This document shows, in pieces, positions 44,523-54,922 of a stretch of DNA of 64,000 nucleotides. Both the position numbers and the translations under genes were made by a program. The DNA lies in contig CP053447.1 in assembly GCA_013285425.1 (NCBI GenBank), positions 1,866,001-1,930,000 of the forward strand. The letters run 5' to 3'. The stretch's first letter is position 1, and each line of letters opens with the position of its first letter. Below the pieces are notes generated by a model. That model was not told the DNA's origin. It worked only from the letters and a program-made list of their open reading frames with translations, and searched no databases. The stretch comes from Ignavibacteriota bacterium. Lineage in GTDB: Bacteria; Bacteroidota; Ignavibacteria; Ignavibacteriales; Ignavibacteriaceae.

Positions 44523-45026
44523 TCAACTCTTTTTTCTTGGGCTTAAAATTACTACCGGCAAATCTAAATTATTTCCCTCTACGAATAATTTTAATTTTAA
44601 TCTTAAAGTATCATTCATAGGGACCTCAGTGACGTTATCATTATTCGATGATCTAAAAAGAAATTTAGACTCCTTGTTTTCATTGGGCTTTAATTCAAAT
44701 TCTTGAAGTGTATCAATAAGACTGTATCTATAATAGTTGGAATGTAATTCAAGATTTGTATATGAAACTTGCAAATTATTTACACCATAATTATTAATAC
44801 TCACAACTACATTAGAAAAAAGTACGCCCCACTCGCCTTTTGTAAAAACAAAGCCATATCCTTTAGTATTGATCATAATATTTAAGTTCTTATCGAAATA
44901 ATTAAAAGATGAATCATTTGAATTGTTATTCAAAATATAATAGGAGATTAATTTAGGTTCTGGTAATTCGTGACAACCAATTAAGATTATTATTAATGAG
45001 AACCAAACTAAATACTTCATAGACAT
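44523..45026 (-). CDS. I0: lipoprotein, candidate orphan immunity protein
   Basis: 167 aa (165 from the second Met) with lipobox IILIGC. A beta-rich domain follows (GEWGVLFSNVVVSINNYG, ELKPNENKESKFLFRSS, LRLKLKLFVEGN). Its layout resembles the split I3 lipoprotein. There is no RHS tip upstream; instead the second copy of the 80-bp repeat lies 27 bp before it, as a copy lies before the R3 tip and I3. It is probably the remains of a cassette whose toxin part is lost. Confidence 0.6.
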   Translation of the reverse strand: MSMKYLVWFSLIIILIGCHELPEPKLISYYILNNNSNDSSFNYFDKNLNIMINTKGYGFVFTKGEWGVLFSNVVVSINNYGVNNLQVSYTNLELHSNYYRYSLIDTLQEFELKPNENKESKFLFRSSNNDNVTEVPMNDTLRLKLKLFVEGNNLDLPVVILSPRKKS

Positions 45027-45053
45027 TTAACCTCTACTTTTTTAAGCTAAAGA

Positions 45054-45133
45054 ATTCCAAGGCTGCCACGGCCGTACCGAGACACCATTTGAAAATCATA
45101 AACGTAACGGAGCGTCCGTGACAACCAAGGAAA
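45054..45133 (-). repeat. 80-bp dispersed repeat, copy 2 (before I0)
   Basis: Second copy of the element at 39147-39226, in the same orientation, between the toxin-antitoxin pair and the first archive gene. It marks the upstream edge of the RHS archive. Confidence 0.7.
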
Positions 45134-45151
45134 TTACTCTGTCTTCAGAAA

Positions 45152-45442
45152 TTAAATTCTCTTCTTCCAAAATTCTGGTTCACGGTGTAAATGCATAATA
45201 GCTGCGATAATTAGTTCATCATCAACTAACGAATATAAAACCGCATAAGGAAATCTTCTGACAAGCGATCTTCTAATATTATTTTCGAGTATCGGCCAGG
45301 CTTTGGGGTATGACAGGATTCTTTCAATTGAGGAGTAAATTTCAAAAGCGAATTCTCTACCCAAGCCTTTTTCTTTTTCTTCATAAAACTCTATTGCCTG
45401 AATGAATTCCTGTTCTGCTTCAGGATGAAATGAAAAAATCAC
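45152..45442 (-). CDS. RelE/ParE-family toxin
   Basis: 96 aa, the usual size: HPEAEQEFIQAIEFYEEKEKGLG, IERILSYPKAWPILE, RRSLVRRFPYAVLYSLVDDE, IAAIMHLHREPEFW. The pattern is that of ParE-like proteins, which inhibit gyrase or (in RelE) cut mRNA on the ribosome. The start overlaps the antitoxin stop as ATGA (45439-45442). It lies at the upstream border of the RHS archive. Confidence 0.88.
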   Translation of the reverse strand: MIFSFHPEAEQEFIQAIEFYEEKEKGLGREFAFEIYSSIERILSYPKAWPILENNIRRSLVRRFPYAVLYSLVDDELIIAAIMHLHREPEFWKKRI

Positions 45443-45675
45443 GATGAAAATCTTTGCCAGATTTTGTAAAATACTTCAGCACCGGGTATTGTTTTAATTT
45501 TACCTGACTTTAACTCATTCAGGCGTTCCTTCGCTTCATTAATCCATTTTGAATCAATATCAGATTCTACTGCATTTAAACTTCTTAATATTGAATCTGC
45601 AATCAGTGCTCTTTCTTCTACCGGAAGAGAATTCACTTCATCAATTATTTTTTTTGTTTCCATTTTTATTTTCAC
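45439..45675 (-). CDS. Addiction-module antitoxin (unstable antitoxin family)
   Basis: 78 aa, or 74 from the second Met (METKKIIDEV). SLPVEERALIADSILRSLN and IDSKWINEAKERLNELKSGK are the marks of the small antitoxin family that pairs with ParE-like toxins (the 'putative addiction module component' family). It is encoded first and overlaps the toxin gene by 4 bp, the normal order. Confidence 0.88.
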   Translation of the reverse strand: MKIKMETKKIIDEVNSLPVEERALIADSILRSLNAVESDIDSKWINEAKERLNELKSGKIKTIPGAEVFYKIWQRFSS

Positions 45676-45748
45676 CTTCTGCAGTTAATTAAAGAACTTT
45701 ATCGTTCTGTTATAATTTAATAATTGAGATGTAAATTTTAAACTTATT

Positions 45749-47638
45749 TTATTCTTCCAGCGTAGATAAATTTCCCGGATCAATTCCAAGTGCTTTTGCT
45801 TTAAGTACTCTTCGCATAATTTTTCCGCTTCTTGTTTTGGGAAGCGAATCAACAATTTCGATGCTTTCAGGTTTTGCAATTGGACCAACTTCGTGACCAA
45901 CGTGCTGTCTTAGTTCTTCAATAAGCTTATCAGATTTTTCAAACCCTGCTTTTAACAGAACATAGCAATGTATAGCATGCCCTTTAACACTATGGGGCAA
46001 TCCAATTGCAGCAGCTTCGGCAACTGCCTGATGACTAACAAGTGCACTTTCAATTTCTGCAGTTCCTAAACGATATCCTGAAACTTTAATTACATCGTCA
46101 ACTCTTCCGATAATCCAATAATATCCATCTACATCCCGCCTTGCAGAATCGCCTGTAAGATACATACCCGGGAAGCGGCTCCAGTATTGCTGTATGTACC
46201 TTTCAGGATCGTTCCAGATAGTTCTTAACATTGAGGGCCATGGATTTTTAATAACCAAATAACCTTCTTCATCATCATCGGTACGCATACCTTTTTCATC
46301 AAGAATATCTACCTGAATTCCCGGAAAAGGTTTTGTTCCTGATCCGGGTTTTAAAGGTGTGCAGGGTAATGGAGAAATCATAACAACTCCTGTTTCAGTT
46401 TGCCACCAGGTATCCATAATCGGACATCTTTCTCCGCCAACTACTTTGTGATACCATCTCCAGGCTTCAGGGTTAATCGGTTCGCCAACGCTTCCAAGTA
46501 GTCTTAAAGATGAAAGATTGTATCGTTTAACCCATGCATCACCGTATCTCATAAATCCTCTGATAGCAGTAGGAGCGGCATATAGTATATTGATTCCGTA
46601 TTTTTCAATCATACTCCACCATCTGCCGGGATTAGGAAAGTTCGGTGCTCCTTCATACATAAAACAAGTTGCCCCGTTTAACAAAGGACCGTAAACAATA
46701 TAACTGTGCCCTGTTACCCAACCGGGATCAGCAGCACACCAGAATCTATCTTCATCACTCAGGTCAAAAACATATTTTGTTGTTGAATATGTTCCAACCA
46801 TATAACCGCCATGAGTATGCATAATCGCTTTAGGCTTTCCGGTAGTTCCTGAAGTATAAAGTAAGTAAAGAGGATCTTCTGAATCCATTATTTCAATATC
46901 ACAGGAGTTTCCGGCTATCGGAGAGGACATTAAATCGTGATACCAAAAGTCCCTGCCAAACTCCATATTGATTTCGTGACCTGTTCTTTTAATAACCAGA
47001 ACACTTTCAACTGTTGCTGCCCGCTGCAAAGCTTCATCGGCAATCTTTTTTAACTCAACAATTTTACCTCTTTGATAAGCTCCATCAGCTACTATCAAAA
47101 CTTTTGACTGGCTGTCTTCTAATCTTTCGTGCAGTGATTCTACAGAAAAGCCTCCGTAAACAACCGAATGAATAGCACCGATTCGTGCACAGGCAAGCAT
47201 AGCAGTTACAATTTCAGGAACTCTGCCCATATAAATCGTAACCCTGTCACCTTTTTTAACACCAAGACTTCTAAGTACATTTGCAAAGCGGCAGGTTTCT
47301 CTTCTTAAAGCAAAGTAAGACAAGGATCTAAAGTCACCGTTTTCTCCTTCCCACACTAAAGCAACTTTATTACGTCTGTAAGTTTCGCAGTGAACATCCA
47401 GGCAATTATAAGCGATGTTTGTCTTTCCGTTAATAAACCATTTGAAGAAAGGTTTTTTTGAATCATCGAGAACTTTATCCCATTTCCTGAACCAATGAAG
47501 CTTATTTGCTTCATTTTCCCAAAATGACAATGAATCTTTTTCAGCAGATTGATAAATACTTTCGCATTGTACTTGTGTACGATCAAGAACTTCTTTACTT
47601 GGATAAAAGACTTCACCGCTTAATTTCCTATCAGACAT
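45749..47638 (-). CDS. acs: Acetyl-CoA synthetase
   Basis: 629 aa, near the usual 650. Adenylate-forming motifs: YTSGTTGKPKAIMHTHGG (P loop), DTWWQTETG, YLTGDSARRDVDGY, GRVDDVIKVSGYRLGTAEIE, and the catalytic, acetylatable Lys in LPKTRSGKIMRR near the end. It turns acetate, CoA and ATP into acetyl-CoA, AMP and PPi. It could recycle the acetate freed by citrate lyase (14626-17432), though the genes are 28 kb apart. About 75 bp follow before the antitoxin gene. Confidence 0.95.
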   Translation of the reverse strand: MSDRKLSGEVFYPSKEVLDRTQVQCESIYQSAEKDSLSFWENEANKLHWFRKWDKVLDDSKKPFFKWFINGKTNIAYNCLDVHCETYRRNKVALVWEGENGDFRSLSYFALRRETCRFANVLRSLGVKKGDRVTIYMGRVPEIVTAMLACARIGAIHSVVYGGFSVESLHERLEDSQSKVLIVADGAYQRGKIVELKKIADEALQRAATVESVLVIKRTGHEINMEFGRDFWYHDLMSSPIAGNSCDIEIMDSEDPLYLLYTSGTTGKPKAIMHTHGGYMVGTYSTTKYVFDLSDEDRFWCAADPGWVTGHSYIVYGPLLNGATCFMYEGAPNFPNPGRWWSMIEKYGINILYAAPTAIRGFMRYGDAWVKRYNLSSLRLLGSVGEPINPEAWRWYHKVVGGERCPIMDTWWQTETGVVMISPLPCTPLKPGSGTKPFPGIQVDILDEKGMRTDDDEEGYLVIKNPWPSMLRTIWNDPERYIQQYWSRFPGMYLTGDSARRDVDGYYWIIGRVDDVIKVSGYRLGTAEIESALVSHQAVAEAAAIGLPHSVKGHAIHCYVLLKAGFEKSDKLIEELRQHVGHEVGPIAKPESIEIVDSLPKTRSGKIMRRVLKAKALGIDPGNLSTLEE

Positions 47639-47941
47639 ATAAACTCCTGAATTTTAGTTTGTGGAAAAAATCTGAAAGGAAATTAAAAGTAGTTTAGATT
47701 AGAATCAATAATAATTTGAGTTGTTTTTGCCCGCAGATAAATAAGATTATGTTTTAAAAGTAAATATTTTGTCAGACTTCAACTGTGTTTAGCCTGATAA
47801 TAACGCTTACTCAATTCTCATCCACTTATTGCAGAGTTAAGAAATACCATTCAATGATTTGTTAGTAAAAAATATATCTCAACTCTGCTTTGTAAAAGTG
47901 TAAAGTTAATTCAAACCTTGTCAATATTATTAAGAAATAAT
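47639..47941. other. Intergenic region with an imperfect hairpin
   Basis: 303 bp without a gene between the acs start and the end of the cyclodeaminase frame; it should carry the acs promoter. The only structure I see is an imperfect inverted repeat, GCAGAGTTAAGAAAT (47831-47845) with ATATCTCAACTCTGC (47874-47888), matching at 13 of 15 positions. It may be a terminator for the upstream gene, but lacks a clear T run. Confidence 0.4.
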
Positions 47942-49775
47942 TTAAAGATGGCTTTCCACAAGCTCCAGTACTTTATTTAATCTTTCCTTAGCCTGCATTT
48001 TCAGTTCATTACAAGTATTTCTCATATCAGCATTAAACTTATCATCCTTAATATCTTTAAGATTTGTAAGTACATTATAAACACCGCCAAACACTCCGGT
48101 AAAAGCACTTTGTGCACCAACTCCAACATCAGTAATAGAACTTGGGTTTCCATGCTTTGCCAACTTCTTCTGCAATTTCGATTATCTGATAACTTAACTG
48201 TGCAGTTTGTAATGGAACAAGCACTGCATGTTTCAATCCATTCTGCATTGCTTCTTCACGCAATTTTTTTTCTTCAGAAGTTTTATTCGGTAAACGCTTT
48301 GCAATAATAAAATCATTGTAAGCATTTGTATCATCATCTACAGCTTTGACTAAAGCATTTTTAATTTCCTGACACTTATCCGCCGCTCCGTTAAGAATCT
48401 TATCTGTTTCGACACTGCTGCCGCGTTTGTTTGCTGTAAGATTAGCCACCATTGAAGATAATGCAGCGCCAAGTGCACCTGCTAATGCAGCAACAGAACC
48501 ACCTCCGGGGGCAGGGGTTTCTCTCGAAACCTCATCAACAAAATCAGTCAGTTTCATTTCAACTAAAGCTGTATCAGGATTTTCAGGCAGCCCCAATACT
48601 CTTTCTTCAATATTAAACTCCGATACATCATTTAATCCAAGCGATTGAACTGCGGTATTAAGAATATCTTTTACCGGAACACCGATTGAGCGATGTTGTT
48701 TTCTTAAATAATATTTACCGGTTTCAAGTAAAGCCGGATAAGGAACCATCCCAACTATCTCACTTCCTGTTACACGTAAACCTCTATCGGCAGCAAGTTT
48801 TTCTGTTGCATCAAAAACATCATGCATAGAAGTAATTTTATAATTTGTTAGATTTATTGATATCTGTGCGCGATCAAATTTATTAACCATCCAGCCAATT
48901 GCTTTACAATGTTTAAACAAGCCTGGAATTTTAACGGATTGTCCTTCGGGTTTGGATGGATCAATTCCATTTAATTCCAGCAGTTCAGTCAGATCATAAT
49001 TATGTGAATCTTTACAATGTTTAACAGTTTCAGAAATTGTTTTTCCTGTAAAATCGCAACTGCCGCAAGGATATTTATCTTTTTCATATTTTAATATTTT
49101 CTCACTTTTAAAATAAAACGGACCTTTGCTTCCCTCTCTTGCACTTCTTCCCTTCTCTCTGAGTTCAAAAGCAATATCAGAAGCATATTTTTCTTCACGT
49201 GTGTTCAGATTAATATTATATGCAATTAAAAACTCACGCACGCCCATTACTGTTGCGCCGGCTTTTGCATTAAATTCAGAGGGTCCATAATCAGGTTTCC
49301 ATTCCGGTTTTTTTAATTTCTCTTCGAGTGCTTCATACTCTCCTTGTCTTATCTTAGCAAGATTTTCTCTTTCAGGCTTAACGGCTGATTTTTCATAAAG
49401 ATAAACAGGTATATTTAACTCCTGTCCAACTCTTTTTGCAACTTCGTTGGAAAGTTCGATACACTCTTCTGTCGTTATTCCGCTTACCGGAACAAACGGG
49501 CAGACATCTGTAGCACCCATTCTTGGATGTGAACCCTTATGTTTGCTCATATCAATAAGTTCAGAAGCTTTTTTAATTGCATTAAATGCGGCTTCTTTTA
49601 CACCCTTTGCATTGCCGATAAATGTTACAACAGTCCGGTTCATATCGTAGCCGGGATCAACATCAAGCAGTTTTACCCCTTCAACCTTCTCAATTTCATC
49701 AGTAATTTGTTTGATGATCTCAGGACGCTGTCCTTCAGAAAAGTTTGGAACACATTCAATTATTTGATCATTCAT
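47942..49775 (-). pseudogene. Glutamate formimidoyltransferase-cyclodeaminase, frameshifted near the end
   Basis: The frame from 49775 gives the formiminotransferase part (IIECVPNFSEGQRPEII, HPRMGATDVCPFVPVSG, NAKAGATVMGVREFLIAYN), an insert with a CGSCDFTG/HCKDSH Cys-His cluster, and the cyclodeaminase part (SRETPAPGGGSVAALAGALG). After EIA the frame goes wrong and stops at 48129. One extra T (plus strand, about 48171) explains this: without it the frame continues KKLAKHGNPSSITDVGVGAQ to 47942, the normal cyclodeaminase end. The enzyme moves the formimino group of histidine breakdown to tetrahydrofolate and deaminates it. The shift may be an assembly error or a real mutation. Confidence 0.85.
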
Positions 49776-49881
49776 ATTTATCCTTTAACTATTTTGCTTT
49801 GTTAAATACCGTAAATGTAATTTAATTAAACAGAAATTAAATCAGTGCCGTAAAGATAATTAAAGTATTTAATATCTGATT

Positions 49882-51831
49882 TTATCTATCCGGAATGAAT
49901 ATTTTGTTGTGAGCTACGGAATAAGACACAAGCTGTAAATATGCTAATAGTTTTTTATTAAGCTCAGAAACTATTTCCGGTTTATCCTCAGAAAGATCAA
50001 TATTAGAGGAATCATTATTAAAGTATAAAGTTGGAGCTTTTTCCAAAGTATTCCCTAATCTGTATTGATCTGTAAGAATAGTATATTCGCTATGAAACTT
50101 AAAAACAACAAACCGCTTTTCCGTATCAAAAATTGATTTGCCCATTGACGAATGTTTTGTTGTAATATTAAGCATATCAATCAACGATGGAACTATATCT
50201 ATCTGCGAAGCAGGTTTATCATATTTTGTTCCTGTTGAATTTTTTGGATTAAAGATGAGTAACGGAATATGAAAAGTAGATTCAAAATCTTTTCGGGTAT
50301 TATATAAAGTATGATCAGCGGTTATTAAAAAGACAGTATTATCGAACCAGCTTTTTGTTTTTACATATTCAAAAAATTTCTGCAGGCTGAAATCCGAATA
50401 TCTTATTGACCTTTCAAGCTCTGTTTCACCGCTGTACTTTTCAAACAAAGATTTTCTCTTATCAGGGATTCTGAACGGATCGTGTGATGAAAGTGAAAAG
50501 ATAACAGAACAAAAAGGCTGATTAAACTTATCTATATTTTTAGCAGATTCAATAAAGAACGGCTCATCACAAATGCCCCACATTCCATCAGTATCATCAT
50601 CATCATATTCACTCATATCTTCTTTCCCAAAATAATTATCAAATCCGGCAAGTTTTGTAAATCCATCAAAACCCATCGAACCGCTTTTTGCTCCATGATG
50701 AAATGATGTGGTATATCCTTCTCTCTTTAGTATTGATCCTAATCCTTTAATATTATTTAACTCGGCTCTTGATCCGATTATTGAAATATCAAACAATGAA
50801 GGAATTGAAGCTGTAATTGAAGGAACACTTTCTATTGATCTTTGACCGTTTGCAAAAAAGCTGGTAAACAAAATTGAGTGTTCAGCAAGGCTGTCAAAAA
50901 AAGGTGTAAAAGAATTTTTACCAGTTATACTTCCGCAAAAATTAGCAGACCAACTTTCCATTATGAATATTACAACATTCATTTTGTTTATTCCTGAATC
51001 AGCTTCGGTAATCCTTAAAAACGGAAATCCGTCATCAATAAATTTATCTTTGTCAGTTGATATCATTTTTCGTACTGTTGTTAATGCATCATCGTAATCA
51101 AGATTCTCTATAACTTTAATATTATTCTGAAAATAACTTCTGATAACAGTATATGATGTATTAAGTGCAAGATATCCAAGTTCCAGATTTTCATTTGGAA
51201 ACGCATTTGCCTGCCTTAAAGGCTTTAATTGTAATCCGCCTCTTATTGCAATAATTGAACAGATTATCAGGACTATCAGGAATAATAATTCTTTAACAAA
51301 TGTAGATTTCCGCGGATGCTTTATATGAAATGATTTAATAAACTTACTGCTAAAGTAAATGATTGCCGCAGCAGTTAACAAAATTATAATTGAAATAATG
51401 TAATGGGAAATAATAAGTCCGGGCAAAATGCTTATTATATCCGAAATCATAAAATACAATTCATAACTTAAACGGCGCTCCGTTATATTATAATAACCAT
51501 AGTCTGAAAACGATATAATAATCATTAAAAGATTAGCTGCGACGAGTATAGTAAAAATTGTTCCTTCATAATATTTATTTCTAAAAATTTTACCCGGCAG
51601 ATTTAACAGAACTAAGGGGAAGATATTAATAAAAAAGATTGAGCTGATATCGAATCTTAATCCAATCAGGAAAGCTGAGAATATTTCACTTGCCGAAAAC
51701 TGACTAAACCTGTTATAATTATAAATCAAAAAACCGGTTCTTATTAAAACATATAATAACAACAGAGAGAAAACTATTATAAGTGTTAATTTTACTTGTC
51801 TGTTAAGCTTTAATTTAAATGTCATTACCAA
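49882..51831 (-). CDS. LTA synthase-like sulfatase-fold membrane enzyme
   Basis: 649 aa (647 from the second Met). Five N-terminal membrane helices (to about residue 205) are followed by an extracytoplasmic sulfatase/phosphatase domain: MNVVIFIMESWSANFCG (metal Glu), NGQRSIESVPSI where LtaS-type enzymes have the nucleophile Thr (here probably Ser), SLSSHDPFRIP and ITADHT (metal Asp-His). Relatives transfer glycerophosphate or phosphoethanolamine groups to lipids or glycans. In a Gram-negative cell it more likely decorates envelope glycans or lipids than makes teichoic acid. It stands alone, with about 170 bp to the divergent oxidoreductase. Confidence 0.85.
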   Translation of the reverse strand: MVMTFKLKLNRQVKLTLIIVFSLLLLYVLIRTGFLIYNYNRFSQFSASEIFSAFLIGLRFDISSIFFINIFPLVLLNLPGKIFRNKYYEGTIFTILVAANLLMIIISFSDYGYYNITERRLSYELYFMISDIISILPGLIISHYIISIIILLTAAAIIYFSSKFIKSFHIKHPRKSTFVKELLFLIVLIICSIIAIRGGLQLKPLRQANAFPNENLELGYLALNTSYTVIRSYFQNNIKVIENLDYDDALTTVRKMISTDKDKFIDDGFPFLRITEADSGINKMNVVIFIMESWSANFCGSITGKNSFTPFFDSLAEHSILFTSFFANGQRSIESVPSITASIPSLFDISIIGSRAELNNIKGLGSILKREGYTTSFHHGAKSGSMGFDGFTKLAGFDNYFGKEDMSEYDDDDTDGMWGICDEPFFIESAKNIDKFNQPFCSVIFSLSSHDPFRIPDKRKSLFEKYSGETELERSIRYSDFSLQKFFEYVKTKSWFDNTVFLITADHTLYNTRKDFESTFHIPLLIFNPKNSTGTKYDKPASQIDIVPSLIDMLNITTKHSSMGKSIFDTEKRFVVFKFHSEYTILTDQYRLGNTLEKAPTLYFNNDSSNIDLSEDKPEIVSELNKKLLAYLQLVSYSVAHNKIFIPDR

Positions 51832-52005
51832 ACCAATCTTAAATGCAGAAAATGGAAATGCTTTCTAACATTAAGCATACTTTTTATATTTGTATTGAAT
51901 ATTTAATTATTAACTGATGTTATTCTTCTGAAAAACCTGACTTCCCAATGATTTAATCGGTTAAATAATTTTAAAATTTTACTCGCAATTAAAATAAGAA
52001 ATTCT

Positions 52006-53034
52006 ATGGAAAGATCAGTTTACCGGATTGATAGTTCTGGTTCACTCAAAAATCTGAAATTATTAACTGAAACCCTTTCACAACCTGCACCGGACGAAGT
52101 TACTGTTGAAGTTAAAGCTATTGGTTTAAATTTTGCCGACGTATTTGCTATTCAGGGTCTGTATTCTGCAACTCCAAAAGGAAGTTTTATTCCGGGTTTA
52201 GAGTATTCGGGTATAATAATTAATAAAGGTAAAGATGTTACTGAATTTGAACCTGGTGATAAGATAATGGGTGTAATCAGATTTGGTGCATACGCAACAC
52301 ATCTTAATATTAATAAGAACTATGTAACTCCGTTACCTTCAAACTGGAGCTTTGAAGAAGGAGCTTCATTTATAGTTCATTCTTTAACAGCTTATTACTC
52401 TCTTGTTATTTTAGGAAATATCCAGACTGATTCGACAGTGTTGATTAATTCGGCTGCCGGCGGAGTAGGAATTTATGCTAACAGAATTGCAAAGAAGTTT
52501 AATGCTTTTACAATCGGCACTGTAGGTAATTCGAACAAAACTGACTTACTGATAAAAGAAGGCTACGACAAAGTTATAGTCCGCAATAGTAATTTCAGTC
52601 AACAACTGAAAGAAAGTATTAATAACAGAAATCTTGATCTTGTTCTTGAGAGCATTGGCGGTAAGATTTTTTCACAAAGTTTTAAGCAAGTAAGTGCAGG
52701 CGGAAGAGTAATTGTTTATGGTGCAGCACATTTTTCAACCGGAAGTTTTTCACCCAATTACCTGAAAGTTATTGGCAAATATTTTATGCGTCCTAAAATT
52801 GATCCGCTAAAGCTTACTGACAGTAATAAAAGTGTGATGGGTTTTAATCTTATCTATTTATGGAGTAAAGCTGAAATTCTGAAAAAATATTTATCTGAAA
52901 TTCAAAATTTATCCTTAGCTAAACCAGTAATTGGAGAGCGGTTTAATTTTAGCAATCTGATTGATGCCATAAGAAAATTTCAATCAAGGCAGACAGTTGG
53001 CAAAGTTGTGATAAACATTAATGATGAAAAATAA
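52006..53034 (+). CDS. Quinone oxidoreductase-like zinc-free MDR dehydrogenase
   Basis: 342 aa. Medium-chain dehydrogenase/reductase fold: N-terminal GroES-like half (VKAIGLNFADVFAIQGLY, PGLEYSGIIINKG) and a Rossmann half with the dinucleotide loop SAAGGVGIYANRIAK. The catalytic zinc ligands of alcohol dehydrogenases are lacking, as in QOR and VAT-1 relatives, which reduce quinones or enones with NADPH. It is followed 76 bp later by typA. The substrate is unknown. Confidence 0.85.
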   Translation: MERSVYRIDSSGSLKNLKLLTETLSQPAPDEVTVEVKAIGLNFADVFAIQGLYSATPKGSFIPGLEYSGIIINKGKDVTEFEPGDKIMGVIRFGAYATHLNINKNYVTPLPSNWSFEEGASFIVHSLTAYYSLVILGNIQTDSTVLINSAAGGVGIYANRIAKKFNAFTIGTVGNSNKTDLLIKEGYDKVIVRNSNFSQQLKESINNRNLDLVLESIGGKIFSQSFKQVSAGGRVIVYGAAHFSTGSFSPNYLKVIGKYFMRPKIDPLKLTDSNKSVMGFNLIYLWSKAEILKKYLSEIQNLSLAKPVIGERFNFSNLIDAIRKFQSRQTVGKVVININDEK

Positions 53035-53110
53035 AGTATAAAAATATTTTCTGCTTTCAGTCCCGCTTAATTAAATTAGCACCTTAATTTTTAATCACTA
53101 TTTTAAAACG

Positions 53111-54922
53111 ATGAAAAAAATCAGAAACATAGCAATCATTGCTCACGTTGATCATGGAAAGACCACACTTGTAGATCAGATATTAAAACAATGTTCAATC
53201 TTCAGATCAAATCAGATAGTAAGGGAAAGATTCCTCGATTCAAATGACCTCGAACGCGAAAGAGGAATTACCATACTTGCAAAAAATATAAGCATTACTT
53301 ATAAAGATTATAAAATTAATGTAATTGATACACCGGGACATGCCGATTTCGGCGGAGAAGTTGAACGGGTTCTTAAAATGGCTGACGGTGTTTTACTTTT
53401 AGTTGATTCATTTGAAGGACCAATGCCGCAGACAAGATTTGTGCTTGAAAAAGCACTTTCTCTAAACCTTAAACCTATTGTGGTAATAAATAAAATAGAC
53501 CGGACAGATAACCGCCCTGTAGAAGTGCTTAATGAGATTTACGATTTGTTTATTGATCTTGACGCAAATGATGAGCAATTGGATTTTCCTGTTATTTATG
53601 CAAGCGGAAGAAACGGCTGGGCGATAAGAAATTTAAATGATAAACGTGAAAATTTAATTCCATTGCTCGATTCAATTATTAAAGATGTCCCCGCTCCGAT
53701 AATTAAAAAAGGCAGCGTTCAAATGCAGATTACAACTTTGGACTATAATGATTATGTCGGAAGAATTGGAATAGGCAGAGTATTCAGAGGTAAGCTTAAA
53801 GATTCTGATAAACTTTCTATCATTAAACGCAGCGGAATTGTTCATCCTGTTTCGATAAAGCAGTTATTGGTTTTTGAAGGACTGCAGAGAGCAGAAACCG
53901 AGGAAGTTTTTTGCGGTGATATTTGCGCAATTGTCGGAATTGATGATGTGGATATCGGTGATACTATCACTGATTCCGAAAATCCTGAACCACTGCCCAA
54001 TATTTCTATTGATGAACCAACAATAAGTATGACATTTACCGTAAACAATTCACCGTTTTATGGACGCGAAGGAAAATCCGTAACATCACGTCAGATCAGA
54101 GAAAGATTATTTAAGGAGCTTGAACATAATGTTGCCCTCAAAGTTCAGGAAACAAGTTCACCTGATTCTTTTAAAGTATCAGGCAGAGGAATTCTTCACC
54201 TTTCGGTACTTGTTGAAAATATGCGGCGCGAAGGTTTTGAACTCCAGATCCGCGAACCAAAAGTGATATACAAAGAAATTGACGGGAAAAAAGCAGAACC
54301 AATTGAAGTATTGGTAGTAGATGTGCCGGAGGAACTTTCGGGTAAAGTAATTGAACTTGTCGGTCAGCGGCGCGGCGAACTTATGAAGATGGAAAAGAAA
54401 GGTAATATGTCTAAGATTCATTTTCATATTCCTTCCCGCGGAATTATGGGATTGAGGACAAAAGTTTTAAATGCTACACAGGGTGAAGCAGTAATGCATC
54501 ATCGTTTTTATCAGTATGAATTTTTCAAAGGTTCTATTAACGGTTCAAAAAATGGTGTAATTATTTCTATGGATGAAGGTCCTTCTACCGCTTATGCTAT
54601 TGACAGTTTACAGGATCGTGGAAAATTTTTTATAGACCCGGGAGATGTTGTTTACAAAGGTCAAATCATAGGCGAGCATACCAAAGAAAACGATATCGAA
54701 GTAAATATTCAGCGAGGTAAAAAGCTTACAAATATGCGAGCTTCGGGCGCTGATAAAGCAATCAAGATAACCCCCGCAGTTAAGTTCTCGCTTGAAGAAG
54801 CTCTTGAATATGTAGATGATGATGAAATGGTGGAGGTTACTCCCAAATCAATCCGTTTAAGAAAACTCTATCTTGATACGAATGAAAGAAAGAGATATAA
54901 TCTTGGTAAGCTTAATAAGTGA
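53111..54922 (+). CDS. typA: Ribosome-associated GTPase TypA/BipA
   Basis: 603 aa, standard length. G1 AHVDHGKTT (10-18), switch [12 protein letters not shown]3 [16 protein letters not shown]4 NKIDR, then beta barrel, two EF-G-like domains ([20 protein letters not shown]) and the C-terminal domain specific to BipA ([21 protein letters not shown]). It binds the 70S ribosome at the EF-G site and aids 50S assembly and growth under stress or cold. All signature motifs are intact. Confidence 0.97.
   Translation: MKKIRNIAIIAHVDHGKTTLVDQILKQCSIFRSNQIVRERFLDSNDLERERGITILAKNISITYKDYKINVIDTPGHADFGGEVERVLKMADGVLLLVDSFEGPMPQTRFVLEKALSLNLKPIVVINKIDRTDNRPVEVLNEIYDLFIDLDANDEQLDFPVIYASGRNGWAIRNLNDKRENLIPLLDSIIKDVPAPIIKKGSVQMQITTLDYNDYVGRIGIGRVFRGKLKDSDKLSIIKRSGIVHPVSIKQLLVFEGLQRAETEEVFCGDICAIVGIDDVDIGDTITDSENPEPLPNISIDEPTISMTFTVNNSPFYGREGKSVTSRQIRERLFKELEHNVALKVQETSSPDSFKVSGRGILHLSVLVENMRREGFELQIREPKVIYKEIDGKKAEPIEVLVVDVPEELSGKVIELVGQRRGELMKMEKKGNMSKIHFHIPSRGIMGLRTKVLNATQGEAVMHHRFYQYEFFKGSINGSKNGVIISMDEGPSTAYAIDSLQDRGKFFIDPGDVVYKGQIIGEHTKENDIEVNIQRGKKLTNMRASGADKAIKITPAVKFSLEEALEYVDDDEMVEVTPKSIRLRKLYLDTNERKRYNLGKLNK

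Noticed and set aside
29130..45026. CRISPR array or tandem satellite behind the repeated blocks
   Set aside because: The repeats are long, coding, unevenly spaced and belong to RHS cores.
45685..45900. 71-codon minus-strand ORF as a separate small gene
   Set aside because: It is another frame of the acs 3' end and has no family pattern or ribosome site.
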